DNA of 64,000 bases from Takakia lepidozioides (taxonomy: Eukaryota; Streptophyta; Takakiopsida; Takakiales; Takakiaceae). Of the stretch, positions 35,761 to 46,540 are shown one piece after another. The stretch covers positions 47,118,001-47,182,000 of the forward strand of contig CM060731.1 of the NCBI GenBank assembly GCA_030704615.1. The letters run 5' to 3'. Position numbers and translations under genes: made by a program. The notes beneath the pieces are model-generated. The model saw nothing but the letters and a program-made list of their open reading frames with translations, had not been told where the DNA came from and did no database searches. Numbering within the stretch: position 1 is the stretch's first letter; each line of letters opens with the position of its first letter.

Positions 35761-36710
35761 ACTGTCCCTTGTTCTATTTAATTTAAAAAAAAAAAACCAA
35801 CCAAGGCCCCTGAGGGTGAAAACTAGACACATGGATGCATGCTAGCTCTCCCTTGGTATAGATGTATCACATTCATCCATTTACTTTAGTTCTCTCTCTC
35901 TCAAACAGATGTTCCCTTCTCCAGTCTCAGCTCTGAGACGCCTTCTATGAAAATCCAGGGACCCGTTTTGGCATAAGCCATGAGGCATATTGTTGAGTGA
36001 CTTTTGTCATCCAGAACAGATCTGTATGGGAGACTGGTCTTACAACTGTAGAGATGAAATGAATAGATGAATGCATCTGTTAGGAAAGGTGTGGGCTGGG
36101 AATCATCTTTTGGTGTGGCGCCCACTAGAGCTACCACACTGATATTATGACTATCACCCACGGAGCAGGAGTCTGTCGTCTGTGAAGCCTTAATGTGCAG
36201 AGATGGGAGTAAAGCCTCCCCGAAAAGTGGGAGAACTATGGTGCAGATGTGATCTTACTCATACTTTGTTTTTAATTCGAGTGCGTTAGTTATGTGCTTG
36301 GTCTGTTGTGCAGCTTCATCTGAGTAATTGGGAAGTGGAGGAGCCCTGTGTTGGTGGGAGGTCGGAGGTGGGCAGTGATCCCTGTTGCTGTGCATGTCAG
36401 AATGCATGTTCAGGCTAGGGAAAGATTTGATGCTCATGTTGGGTTGAGTTGACAGTTTTCTCGTGAAGGTCCATATTTCAGGAGCCCGCCCAAGTGACCA
36501 GCAGACGTTTAGTGGAAGGAGTTTTACAATCTCCATGGTGGCGTAGTATTTGTGCAAGCATTAACAGGTATTGGTCACTTGGGGAGGGGAGATGGTGGTG
36601 CGACCCTCCTCTTGGAGTTGAAGTTAAGACTTGAAGAGCGAGGAGACCGTGGAAGCAGAGACGGCGGAATCTGACGGTCGTTCTGAAAGTGTTTGAAGGG
36701 CGAGGAAGGG
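35761..36710. other. Upstream region of the ARFRP1-like gene
   Basis: No coding region was recognised. The stretch presumably includes the promoter and 5' UTR of the GTPase gene at 36711. Short open frames on the minus strand have no motifs I know. Confidence 0.4.
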
Positions 36711-37322
36711 ATGTTTTCCCTGCTATATGGGCTGTGGAAATACATCTTCAGTAAAGCAGAATTCCATGTTCTTATTCTAGGGATCGACAAGGCAGGGAAG
36801 ACAACTCTTTTGGAAAAGCTCAAGACGCTCTACTCTGATTTTGAAGGGCTTCCACCGGATCGTATAGTGCCTACTGTTGGGCTCAACATTGGGCGTGTTG
36901 AAGCCCACAAATCCAAACTCATTTTCTGGGATCTGGGGGGTCAATTAGGGTTGCGAACAATCTGGGAGAAGTACTATGAGGAGGCTCATGCTGTTCTATA
37001 TGTGGTGGACTCTGCCAGTCCATCGCGGTTTGAGGACACTAAATCGGCCCTAGAGAAGGTTTTGAGACACGAAGACCTGCAAGGGGCTCCTATGCTGATC
37101 TTTGCTAACAAACAGGATTTGCCAGGGGCAGTTTCTGCGGAGGAACTCTCTCGTTACCTGGATCTGAAAGAGCTCAGCGAGCGCCCCTCGTTGGTCCAAG
37201 CCATGTCTGCAATTGATGGGTCAGGTGTTCGAGAAGGAGTACTGTGGCTGGTGGAGGCCATGAAGAAAACCAAGCGCACTGAAGAGCTGAACAAGAGGGC
37301 GGAGTCGGCTGTCACTTTGTAG
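36711..37322 (+). CDS. ARFRP1: ARFRP1-like small GTPase (ADP-ribosylation factor-related protein)
   Basis: A single uninterrupted frame of 203 residues from ATG 36711 to TAG 37322. The ATG was chosen because MFSLLYGLWKYIFSKAEF matches the family N terminus; the in-frame codons upstream contain no ATG. ARF-type motifs: GIDKAGKTT (P-loop, with Lys where Asn is common), PTVGLNIG (switch I Thr), WDLGGQ (switch II), NKQD (guanine specificity) and AMSAID (G5). Gly2 is absent, so there is no N-myristoylation, as in ARFRP1 generally. ARFRP1 acts at the trans-Golgi, recruiting ARL1 and golgins. The gene has no introns here, whereas plant orthologues are, as I recall, intron-containing; a retrocopy is possible, although no poly(A) or target duplication was seen. 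All catalytic motifs are intact. Confidence 0.9.
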   Translation: MFSLLYGLWKYIFSKAEFHVLILGIDKAGKTTLLEKLKTLYSDFEGLPPDRIVPTVGLNIGRVEAHKSKLIFWDLGGQLGLRTIWEKYYEEAHAVLYVVDSASPSRFEDTKSALEKVLRHEDLQGAPMLIFANKQDLPGAVSAEELSRYLDLKELSERPSLVQAMSAIDGSGVREGVLWLVEAMKKTKRTEELNKRAESAVTL

Positions 37323-37629
37323 GGATGAGTTAGTACAGGTGTTGGCCCGTACTCCCTCTTTCTGTGTCCCTCTGTGGATGTTCTTGTCTTTCTTACTTCG
37401 TCTCTTTGATCTCTTTGAGCCTTCAGCAGACATTATAAAGTTCCATTTCATTTCATTTCTCTTTCTGGTTGCAGTTGTTCTTGTTGTTATCCTTGAAGTT
37501 GCCATTGTTCCCATGGCCCACTTTTAAGTCTCTTTCTCTCTTTCTTTCTTTCTCTCTCTCCCCTCTATCAAGGTAAGTCACACTACCAGAGTGAGCCCCT
37601 CACAAGGGTAGTATCTGTTCCCTTATGTT

Positions 37630-37705
37630 CTGCCCAAACTGGGCGCAGGGTCTCTGGCCACCAGGCTACAGCAAACCACATCTTAGGAGTACATTCTTTC
37701 TCTCT
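37630..37705 (+). repeat. Diverged LINE-type 3' tail fragment
   Basis: The sequence GGCCACCAGGCTACAGCAAA and CTTAGGAGTACATTC matches, with changes, the tails at 2588-2641 and 27690-27760. It lies about 300 bases downstream of the ARFRP1-like stop, preceded by a CT-rich tract at 37527-37562. Confidence 0.5.
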
Positions 37706-39439
37706 CTCCCTCCCTGTTGCCTTCAGGGCCTCTGTGAGTCTTGTGACAACTGTGCAATTTCCATGTGCACTGGAGGATGGGACCAGCGATTCAGCTCATA
37801 CTGAGTAACCTATACTGCTAAGACACCTCCCTCTCACCTACCTACCTCTTCATATCCCCACATGAGAGCTTTAGGCTATGTCTGAGTCAGTTCTCATGCT
37901 CTATGTGTTGAGATTGAATAAGATACTTTGTGAGGATAGGATTTCTCCAATTTGTACCACTCACGACAGAACATTGTTTCTTGTGCTCTTAACTTTCTAG
38001 GAGATCCAGAGAAGATACTGGGTTCATTCTAGAGATTCCTAGTCCTGGCAAAGGCCTTTATATGTGAGGACCCTGTGTTTAGGTACAATATTTGATTTTT
38101 ATGGGACAGATTCTCAGACTGATTCAGTCCAGTGCTACTTCATCTGCACCGAGTCTTTGGCGGATGTTGACACCAAAGATTTTACTTTCAAATATTTCTT
38201 GAGAGTACATGCTGCTCTGGGATTCACCATTTGAGTCCAGATGAAGTGGTGTCGGTCAATTATCTTTTCATCACAGCACATGTATGATGCTTTTCTTTTT
38301 GTAGCTGTGTGGCTGATGGACTCTTTGTCCCCCCTTGGTCGGAGTCAGAGAAGGTGGGCAGAGTAGAGTGGATCAGAAGACAGGCAAATAGAAGGAAGAA
38401 ACTTAATAATGTCCATGGAAAGCTCGGAGACCTTGGGGACAAAGGAAAACAGAAAACAGCAAAGTGGGGCCCCCAACTATCAGCCATTACAACCATTGAG
38501 AATCTTCTCAACCATGGCCCCAAAACTTAGGCCCAAAATCACACTGAATTATGAATTGCCTTACTGTGCAGAGAATATCCTCAATCATCTTAATGTTGAC
38601 TTGTGACAAGTTGACGTCCATGGACATAGACTTCGATTGTGCGAATTGCAACCTGGATATGCAAACTGATCAGTTGATAGACCAACAAACACAAAAGCAC
38701 ACCATATCACAAGCGGCACTCACTGAGACTCTGCAGTTATCAGTTGCTTTTATAGATATCCTACAAGAAAGGCTCTCTGGATATAGGCTGGCTCTCTAAT
38801 TTGATACGGCATCTTCATTCCTTCATACTCTTGAAGACAGGCAACTCAGGCTGGCACTCAGGTCATGCTGACAAATGAAGCAAAGACGTCTCCTTCAGCA
38901 AGAACTTGGTTACAATGGTTTTTTGTACTGCTGCAAGTAGACCATGGGCAAAATGGGTAAAACCCCCTAGGATTAGTGGAAGGATGCTTATGCATGATAT
39001 TATTGTGCCATTACTGGAGGCATTTTCAGATTTTCCTGTTCTTGGAGTTCCAAACTGCCCTTCTGATGATTGCTAAGTTTAGCAATGTCCCTTTGCCTGC
39101 TGGGTTTCAGCATTGCAGGCCTGGGGCCTGAGCTTCTTGTGATTCTATTATTGCTTTTTTTCAGGCTGACGGCATTCAGTTAAAGCCATTTCCATGGAGT
39201 AGGTTTGTAACCAAAGAATCGTTTTGCTCCTCTTTGGTTTTGAAGTCAATGTGGAGGTTGGCTGACAGACCTCTGGGAACGTAGAACCATTGGGATTTAA
39301 AAAATAAAGTGTTGTCGCTTGAAAGATAAGGACGAAAAAGATTAAGGACGACGAGACACCAAGGCAATAAGGACACAGAGGACTCAAGAACAGATATCAT
39401 AATAAAAGTAAAAAAGAAGAAGAAGATGAGGGGATGTAG
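37706..39439. other. Non-genic stretch, nothing recognised
   Basis: No homology-bearing open frame was seen on either strand. A plus-strand frame at 38309-38530, preceded by a plausible acceptor (TTTTTGTAG), might be an exon, but its product is not recognisable. Confidence 0.4.
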
Positions 39440-39975
39440 CATTTGCGCAACAAATAAACAATTATGTATGGAATAAAATTAAGAATGTCCTCAAAATATG
39501 GGTTAACAGTACCAAATGCCGATCTTATCACATATTTAGTATCATCCAACTACGTAATTATAAGCAAAAGAATATTTTCCTGAATATATAGACAGTCATT
39601 ATCGAATATCATAAGATAATATTCTCCAATATAGCGATTAAGTATAAAGTAAGAAATACACGATCCTAATTACATACAACTACAAATATATAGTTATAAT
39701 GTAATGACAGCAGCCTGTAATGATATCCTAATTTCCGCGAGATTCAATATCTACAATATTATGTAAAATATTCTTTCATCTGATGAAAGTTCTCCTATAG
39801 CAAAACATACACCGTTCTACTTAGACAATATATAGATATAATATTAATATATAGATACAGAAAATATATTAATATTATGTTGTATGTTATATATAAAATA
39901 ATTACGACATTTCTATATATTTTTAATCTAGTAAACTGCATATATGATTATTTTTGCCACTGTATCGAGCGTAAC
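39440..39975. other. AT-rich island
   Basis: Composition changes abruptly to strongly AT-rich, with many ATATTA and TATAGATA words, between about 39440 and 39960. No open frame of note. It ends where a SINE begins. It could be an organelle-derived insertion, a matrix-attachment-like tract or a decayed transposon interior. Confidence 0.5.
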
Positions 39976-40115
39976 TTATGGTGTCACTTGACCCCAAAGG
40001 GCTACTGCCTTTTAGCAGGAAGGTAGACACTTTCATGACACACCAGACGGTGGTTCGAACCCACAACCACATCCAACGTGGTATGTGCCCATTACCACTG
40101 GGCTACATGCTGGTT
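39976..40115 (-). mobile_element. tRNA-derived SINE, copy 1
   Basis: On the minus strand the sequence begins TGTAGCCCAGTGGTAATGGG (A-box-like) and then has TGTGGGTTCGAACCACC (B-box), spaced as in a tRNA-derived polymerase III promoter. A non-tRNA body follows (CTACCTTCCTGCTAAAAGGC). A second copy with the same order lies at 59690-59833, also minus. Confidence 0.72.
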
Positions 40116-41220
40116 GTTGAGTGTTTGAAATTGAAAGTTCTGGTGCAAGGAGCAATTTAACTTATGAGTTGATGTCCGCCATAGCAGCTATGAGAAGACT
40201 GCGATCCTTCGGCCCCACCACCTTGAGCACGCCTGAATACTCCATCAGCTTAAAGTCTCCCAACGCACTCCTGCTCGACCCTCCCAGGACTCCTCTCACT
40301 AGTCGTTACCCCCCCTCACCCAACCAGCGCTGACCATCCCGAGGCCTTCATCATTGAGGCCATCCTTGGCATCAAAACCCAAACCTCACTCGACGCATTT
40401 GGCGCTACTAGTGTTGATACATACTATCTTTGTAAATGGGCACGCTTTTCTACATAAGACTTGTAACACGTGGCAAATCGAAGAAGTTTGGGACCCACGA
40501 AGACGGTGACCCCGCCCATAACCGTGCTCTTCTAATCAGATTCCACAAACAAACTAACACCAAATGTCTAGCACAGACCCGCTGGTCAACACCACTCTTC
40601 CCGAACCCAATTAATAGACGCCCTTACATCCGCATCTCCCTAGCTGCCCCAAATCTGCATATACAAACCACCGAATGTAACCCAGACAAAGACATTGCGC
40701 ACAATTCCCCCATCATATGCCCTAGTCCTAGTATGTCCAACATATACACACTCAGCGGCAGTTTTGCCGGGTCAATTTCCAACACCAAACTTGCCTGGCT
40801 CAGGTCTTAATACTCCACTTCCACATCTTCACACTACAACCGCCAAAGCAAGACTTTGCCACGGAGGTCTGCTGGCTTATAGACCGGTACCTTCGCGACA
40901 CCCCCCCCCAAAAAAACTCCGTACCCTCGATAAACTAGCTCTTGCATATACTCATAGCACCATCCCACCAGACATCCTCAAACTTCTCATTACCATATTT
41001 CAGCTTACACACTCATACTATTCTAGCCCACTCACGTGCCCCCTTGAGCTCTCCTCCTATGACAGCTTGTAGATGCATATATTGCTACATTTTTATTTTC
41101 GGATCGTTTTTGATCTTTTGACAGGCAATTTCGATATTGTACTGCTAATGCAGGGCGGTTTGTTAGTTACTTGGAAATTGGCGGCGAAGCACTTAGGATT
41201 AGTTGCGTCTAGGAGGTGAC
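40116..41220 (+). other. C-rich, G-poor tract with unrecognised open frames
   Basis: The plus strand is conspicuously C-rich and G-poor from about 40200 to 41060. Overlapping open frames of about 124 codons lie at 40436-40810 and 40695-41072; neither has motifs I recognise. The strand bias could come from a transposon internal region. A C8 run followed by A6 lies near 40905. Confidence 0.35.
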
Positions 41221-42715
41221 CATGGAGAGGAACTCTAGCCCCCAGATTGCGTCTGAGACGACCATAGACAAGAGATTCTAGGCGTCAAGAGGATTGTAGG
41301 AAGCTGCATCGACAGCTTGTTAGGCAAACCGATCAATACCAGGAGCGACAAGTCGAACCTGTTCGAACATTGCAAGGCGAGCATTTGGATATGGATTGCG
41401 ATCCCTCTATTCTCCCTTCTCTCAAGTCCAGTAGACTCACAGGAGGACATACTTGGCAATTGGTAAGAACAATGTATAGCGATGAAATATCGTGACAAAG
41501 TAAGATGCTGCATCGGAGCAAACGGCGGAGCATGAAGATTCACGGTGAAATATGACTCCCCAGCGGTGCGGAGCATGTAGGAGAAGACTCTGGGAAGGTT
41601 AGAACCCAGTGGCAGGGCCAAAGACCCCCAGGGCCACCAGTAGTATTTATTTTCCAAGAAGGAACTTTCGAAATGGTGAAACGGTGAAAACCGGCGATAG
41701 AAAAATCTCTTCTATCGCCGAAGAGTACCGAGGGTACTGGATCTCAGCCAAAGTAGGGCCATTGGAGACAAGGCTCTTACTGCCCCCATCTTTTTTTTTT
41801 TCAGGTTCAATACACGTTGGCCTGGATGTTGCCAACCCCCCTTCTTAGGGAATCTCAATGTGCAATCTTCGCTAGAGACACACCTCGCCTGGCAAGTGGC
41901 GTATCTAGGGTGTTGCCCTCTATGTCAAACCATCGCTGACGAAGGCATCGACTTCCATCGTCCCCATCCCATTATTCGGAGGTCTGGGGAGGCCACCACC
42001 TATTTGAGTAAGAAGAATTTTATTGATCTTCCATTTGACTGGATGTGTTGGCTGTTTGGGTGTGGGTTAGAAGACTATTTGGAGGTAGAGGAATGCTTGC
42101 CTCATCCAAACACTACTATCACATACATCTACCCACCCATATTTTACAACAGTTGCAGTGAGAGTGAGGCGGCATTAATCATTGAATTGATCACCAACGG
42201 ATAGTTGGACGTGGCGCCCACCATACACGACGTCACTTGGATCGAAGGTCGCCCTTTAGCAGCTCCACAAGGCGTCATTGCGGATCCTGAACGACCACTG
42301 CCATTTTTCTTTGCACGGGAAATTCTCACAAGTTTCCTCCCTATCATTCCGTTGAAGATAGTACATGCTATCTCCTCTGTTAGCAGCTCTCCTTGTACCT
42401 CAGTACCAGAGTCACTTGTGGGAATATATGAGGAATTGGCAGTTGCAGTATAGGTAAGCTGCCTTCGAAGGTCGGTGAAGATCTCGCAATTGCAAATTAT
42501 GCTTTTCTTTCAAAAATGTCTGCCAACCAGCACAAACAATGTAAGGCTTTGAAATTTAAGAACGTCACCCACTCCATGCTTTTGATTAATGAGAACTTGT
42601 TGCATGAACTTCTAAGGTGGGTATGACTTTTGAGGCTAGGATCAAGAGGATTCGAAGCAGATTTTGGCAACATGATCTAGAAATTTGACTTATAATAGAA
42701 GCCTACATCGATCGA
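41221..42715 (+). other. Non-genic stretch with decayed, unrecognised open frames
   Basis: Frames at 41860-42204 and 42205-42453 follow each other on the plus strand, separated by a single stop, and may be one decayed coding region (about 195 codons). I found no known motif. Its position just upstream of an integrase-like fragment suggests an old retroelement. Confidence 0.3.
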
Positions 42716-43174
42716 TTGGCTCAGCGGAAATCCATCAAGGAGAAATGGATCAACGAAAGGGTTTGGTGTGAACAACCCTCGGAAACAGGTCCGCCTAAGC
42801 ATTTCTACTGGTGTAAAGACAGGCTTAATTGGCCATATTGTTCGTGCCCTGGAATATATTTAGGGGCTCTGCACCCCGGGTCTTCTTTTGCGGCACATCT
42901 CAGGTAGCAGGTAGACTTCTTCACTCATTGTCGCGTATGTCAGCTCTTGGCGTCCCATTATGTGCGTAGACTAGATGAGTGTAGGTACTGCAACGTCCCA
43001 CAACCACCAGAAGATTGGATAATATATGGGAAGTTGCACATTGACGTGCCTCCATCGCCAAGGTTCCACGGAAAAGATTTAAATTTGACCTCGTTTATTG
43101 TTGACATGGTCGTTCAAGGTAATATAGGTCCTTTAGTGCAGACTGAAGTAGGGGAATCCTCATCAGCACAGTAG
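42716..43174 (+). pseudogene. Decayed integrase-like fragment of an old LTR retroelement
   Basis: The reading contains a zinc-knuckle-like half, FFTHCRVCQLLAS, followed by a proline-rich linker, then LHIDVPPSPRF and LTSFIVDM. This matches the layout of the HHCC domain and first catalytic Asp strand of retroviral-type integrases (D in the LHIDV position). A stop separates two frames at 42907. Too diverged for a clade call. Confidence 0.45.
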
Positions 43175-43559
43175 TGAGTGTATGTCTAGCTCAGGATCAA
43201 GAGCCACACTCCCAAGCCTAGATAACATATCTTTTGATACTAGGTTGCAAAGAAGACTGGCTAGAGAAGCCGTCCGAGATCAGCTGCTAGGGAAGAACCC
43301 GGCACTAAGTCCAGACTCAGACTCGGAAACTAGAAGTTTGGGTAAGATAGAGTGGGAAGGAGAGAACACCGAAAGCTCTTTGGACATCGAGTGTTCACGA
43401 GTGGTTTCCCCTATATCTAGTCCCCCTATACATCACCGGCCAAGTCAAGGAGCCCTTCGCCGTTGTTAGTGTCAACCATGGCACATATCACAAGATCTTT
43501 GTCAAATTAACGACAAATCAGCCTCATAACAAGGCACTATCTAACTTCACCTTCCATAG

Positions 43560-43800
43560 GCAGTATCTTACCTGATAAAAACTCATGTCATCTTCCTGCT
43601 GTTGCGGCTAGTGGTTCAAGTAGGAATAATAGGTTTCTAACGTAGACCTGTACCTGCACCTGCATCCACCGCAAGCACTCATATGGTCTGCTGGTCATCA
43701 ACCCAGCCTCACCATAGAAGAAACACTGGTGGTCTTGCTGGTCATCACTCCAGCCTCACCACCGACAGCATACTCTAGGATTGGCCGGTGATCAAATCCG
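43560..43800 (+). repeat. Short internal repeats
   Basis: A GCTGGTCATCA(C/A) plus CCAGCCTCACCA phrase occurs twice about 50 bases apart (near 43690 and 43740), preceded by a CTGCACCTGCA run. No coding role seen. Confidence 0.4.
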
Positions 43801-44189
43801 GACCAACCTCCTATGAAAACAAGCTCCCACATAAAGCTACAATGGCGCACAGTCAAGCATGCAGGTGTGGAAGGGATCCAAACACAAGAAAATCAAGACA
43901 GCAACTCCCCCACACCAAAAACACTCCACAGTGTCGCTGCTGCAATGACACCCCAGCCCAAATCCGGACTAACTCTTGCCTCCACCTACGGAAAGGTTTT
44001 GGCCTACAGAGATGGTGAAAGACTATGGGGAAGAGAAACTAAAGCAATTCCTAACCCCGGAATGCTCTCATCCCACCACTCTCCCTCATGTCTCTATCAA
44101 CTCGCTTGTATGGCCGTGGCAAGTATCCTTCAAATATCCCTCAATCAATCCTTCAAGAGCTCTTCAACATTGTCCACCAAAGCTCTCCG

Positions 44190-44325
44190 AAGGGTCCTCC
44201 AATACTCCTCCAAGGACCCCAAAGATCCTCCAAACAATCCTTCAAGGACCCCAAAGATCCTCCAAACACTCCTCCAAGGGCCCTCAAATATCTTCCAAAC
44301 AATCCTCCAAAGGTCCTTAAATTTC
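44190..44325 (+). repeat. Minisatellite based on TCCTCCAA/GGACCCCAAAGA units
   Basis: Related units of roughly 30 bases (ACTCCTCCAAGGACCCCAAA, AATCCTTCAAGGACCCCAAA and variants) follow one another. The array opens frames in several phases with S/P/K-rich repeats, which are probably not genes. Confidence 0.65.
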
Positions 44326-44345
44326 ACTAAGTCCTTTCAATATTG

Positions 44346-44655
44346 ATACCTTAACAGAGGTATAGTTTGAGGTTGCTAGGGTCCCTTATGTTGATGATAC
44401 CTTTACAGAGGTATAGTCTGAAAATGAGGGTTCTGTTTGGTATACTAACAGAGGTATAGTCTGAGCTGATTAGGGTCCACATATGATGATATCTCAACAG
44501 AGGTATAGTAAAAGGGACAAGCTCATGTTTGGTATACTAACAGAGGTATAGTCTGAGCTGATTAGGGTTCACATATGGTGATACCTCAATAGAGGTATAG
44601 TAAAATGGACAAGCTTCTGTTTGGTATACTAACAGAGGTATAGTCTGAGCATACA
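44346..44655 (+). repeat. Tandem repeat with 92-bp higher-order unit
   Basis: Seven copies of AACAGAGGTATAGT-like words occur at 44346-44655. Spacing alternates near 49 and 43 bases, giving a 92-bp higher-order unit best seen from 44439 to 44531 to 44623 (GGTATACTAACAGAGGTATA). Each word contains the near-palindrome TATACT...AGGTATA. Confidence 0.8.
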
Positions 44656-46045
44656 CTACTAGGGTTTGTAATGAAGAGCTCGAATGCAAGTCCTTGACTT
44701 CTATGCTTCTACTCAAGCAAAAATATGGTCTCTAGGTGGTCATAAGAGGCATCTTCTTGCTCTCTTCCACCCCAATGTGCAACCAAGAGTGGTTCAACTC
44801 AACTTGCAAGTCATTGTCCACCAAATCAATCCCCCTTCTAGTCCTTGGGATTTGATTGCAAACTACCATATCTCCATTGTCGAGCAATCATGCATTTGTC
44901 ACCTCATCACTTGACAATTGCTCCAAATCAACACAAATTATCTCAATGTGTAGGAGCAATGCTTGTCACTTACAATAATGCTCCCAAGCAATCCGCCTTG
45001 GATCCCACTCTCACGCCATATGCCTCATTTGGGGTCTTGCACCAATCCATCATCCATGTGCTCCCCTTGGTCATTTGAATGCATGTTCCATGACCTCTTG
45101 GCCTATGTGTTGCTCTCCTTCATCATAACATGAATCAACACCTCTCCACTTCATACACAAATGGATCTCAAGGCCTTCACCTCTTGCTAGTTCAAGAGCT
45201 CTCATTCTCAAACTTGAACTTACAAACTCAAGAGAGCATGCTCCACACATGCACCACTTGCTTGGTCAACTATCCACCACAAAGCTCGCACTACCAAGAG
45301 CATGAATAGCCAAGTATTGCCTCCCCCTCTTGTCACATTACAGCTATGCATACATTGAATGATGATTTCCCTTCAAGGATTTCCCACCATATGTTTTCCA
45401 AGCCCTTCCAATGGCGCCCTAAGCTTGGCTCCACACCACCATGATTGGAAGATTTCTTCACATGCTCCCTTTCAAAACCTCTTGACCTTCTTAGTGCTCT
45501 CCAAGTACTTGCCCTTGTTGTCTTCAAGCCCAAGCCTATGTAGCTCTTTGGCTTCTTTTCCACAACATCCGTACACTTTGAACTTGCTTAATCCTAGCTT
45601 GATAGTGAAATGAGCTCTAACAAGCCTTTAGTCACTCTCCACAAGCCATGGCGCACAACATCGACTCCATAATGCATACAAAGGATTCTCAAACTCTAGA
45701 ATCCATGCTTCCACACACACAAGACTTCTTCTTTGCAATCCTTGCAAAATCTTGTGACTCAAGAGCTTTCTTCTCAAGCTCTCCAACTCCTCGGTGCAGG
45801 CAACACTCGAGCACATTTCCTTACAACCCCTTGCAAGCCTTGTGATACAATAGCTAAATTCTCCTAGCTCTCAACCTCTTTAACATACAAGTGCAAAACT
45901 AATCATTACACTCCGCTCTCACAAGCATAAGGTGGATGAGAAATGAGAGAAGTGGAAGACAATGAAAACTCTCAAAGCATGAAACAATCACACTAAGAAC
46001 AAGCCCTAGTCCTTCCAAGTGAAATCCACTCTATCACATAGAGTC
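44656..46045. other. Non-genic stretch, nothing recognised
   Basis: No convincing coding region. The plus strand is C/A/T-rich with repeated words such as CAAGAGC, CTTGCAA and CTCTCCAC. It ends abruptly where methyltransferase coding sequence begins, at about 46048, which probably marks the 5' truncation of element B. Confidence 0.4.
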
Positions 46046-46049
46046 AGCA

Positions 46050-46540
46050 GTGTTGCTGGATGCAGCTGCAGTGGGGTCACGGGCTCATCGTCCACGGTTA
46101 TGGTGGACTAACTTGATGCCACCCGCACTGCTCAAGCGTACATTTGATGGGGTGCAGTGGCCAGCACACCTCACAATGGATAGCATTTTGGACACAGGGA
46201 GGCAGTCTCAGCGTGTGAGACACGATGACCGTTCGCCTTTGGCAGTGGTCAACAAGGTGGGTCAACCACGAGCAGCACTACCTACACTACTCAGCTTCCC
46301 AGGATCGCATGCTTTCCGAGATAGTGGACTTGGCATCACAATTAGTGGAGCCTAATGCCGACAAGCGAGAGCGGGCTATGGGTTTTTCCACTGGGACCAC
46401 GGCGGTGCCTTCTCTTTCTGAGGCATCACGTCGTTAGGTTTTGGGGCAAGCAATGGATCTAAATTGCTTGACCTGGATTATCAGCTTGGCTATGGCTGAG
46501 CAACGTAGAGTGCGGAGTGCACTTCCCTTGACGGTCTCTC
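46050..46540 (+). pseudogene. DNMT3-like cytosine-5 DNA methyltransferase, C-terminal half
   Basis: The frame opens VLLDAAAVGSRAHRPRLWW, matching the DNMT3/DRM segment with I/VDAKxVSxAHRARYFWGNL. Then come the target-recognition part (NKVGQPRAALPTLLSFPGSH), a motif IX-like RERAMGFSTGTT, and a motif X-like block LGQAMDLNCLTWI where DNMT3 has LLGxxWSVPV. A frameshift near 46325 and a TAG at 46435 break it. Motifs I and IV (SAM pocket and PCQ-type Cys) would lie upstream and are absent. These enzymes methylate cytosine in DNA. The frame runs on into the linker of gypsy element B, so the domain appears to belong to the retrotransposon polyprotein, not to a host gene next door. I am confident of the fold, less of the subfamily. 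Confidence 0.78.

Noticed and set aside
38309-38799. Two short plus-strand frames as exons of a gene downstream of ARFRP1
   Set aside because: An acceptor-like sequence precedes the first, but no donor, partner exons or recognisable product were found.
44088-44346. Overlapping S/P/K-rich frames as a repeat-containing protein gene
   Set aside because: All three frames are open because the DNA is a minisatellite. No start context, splice sites or homology.
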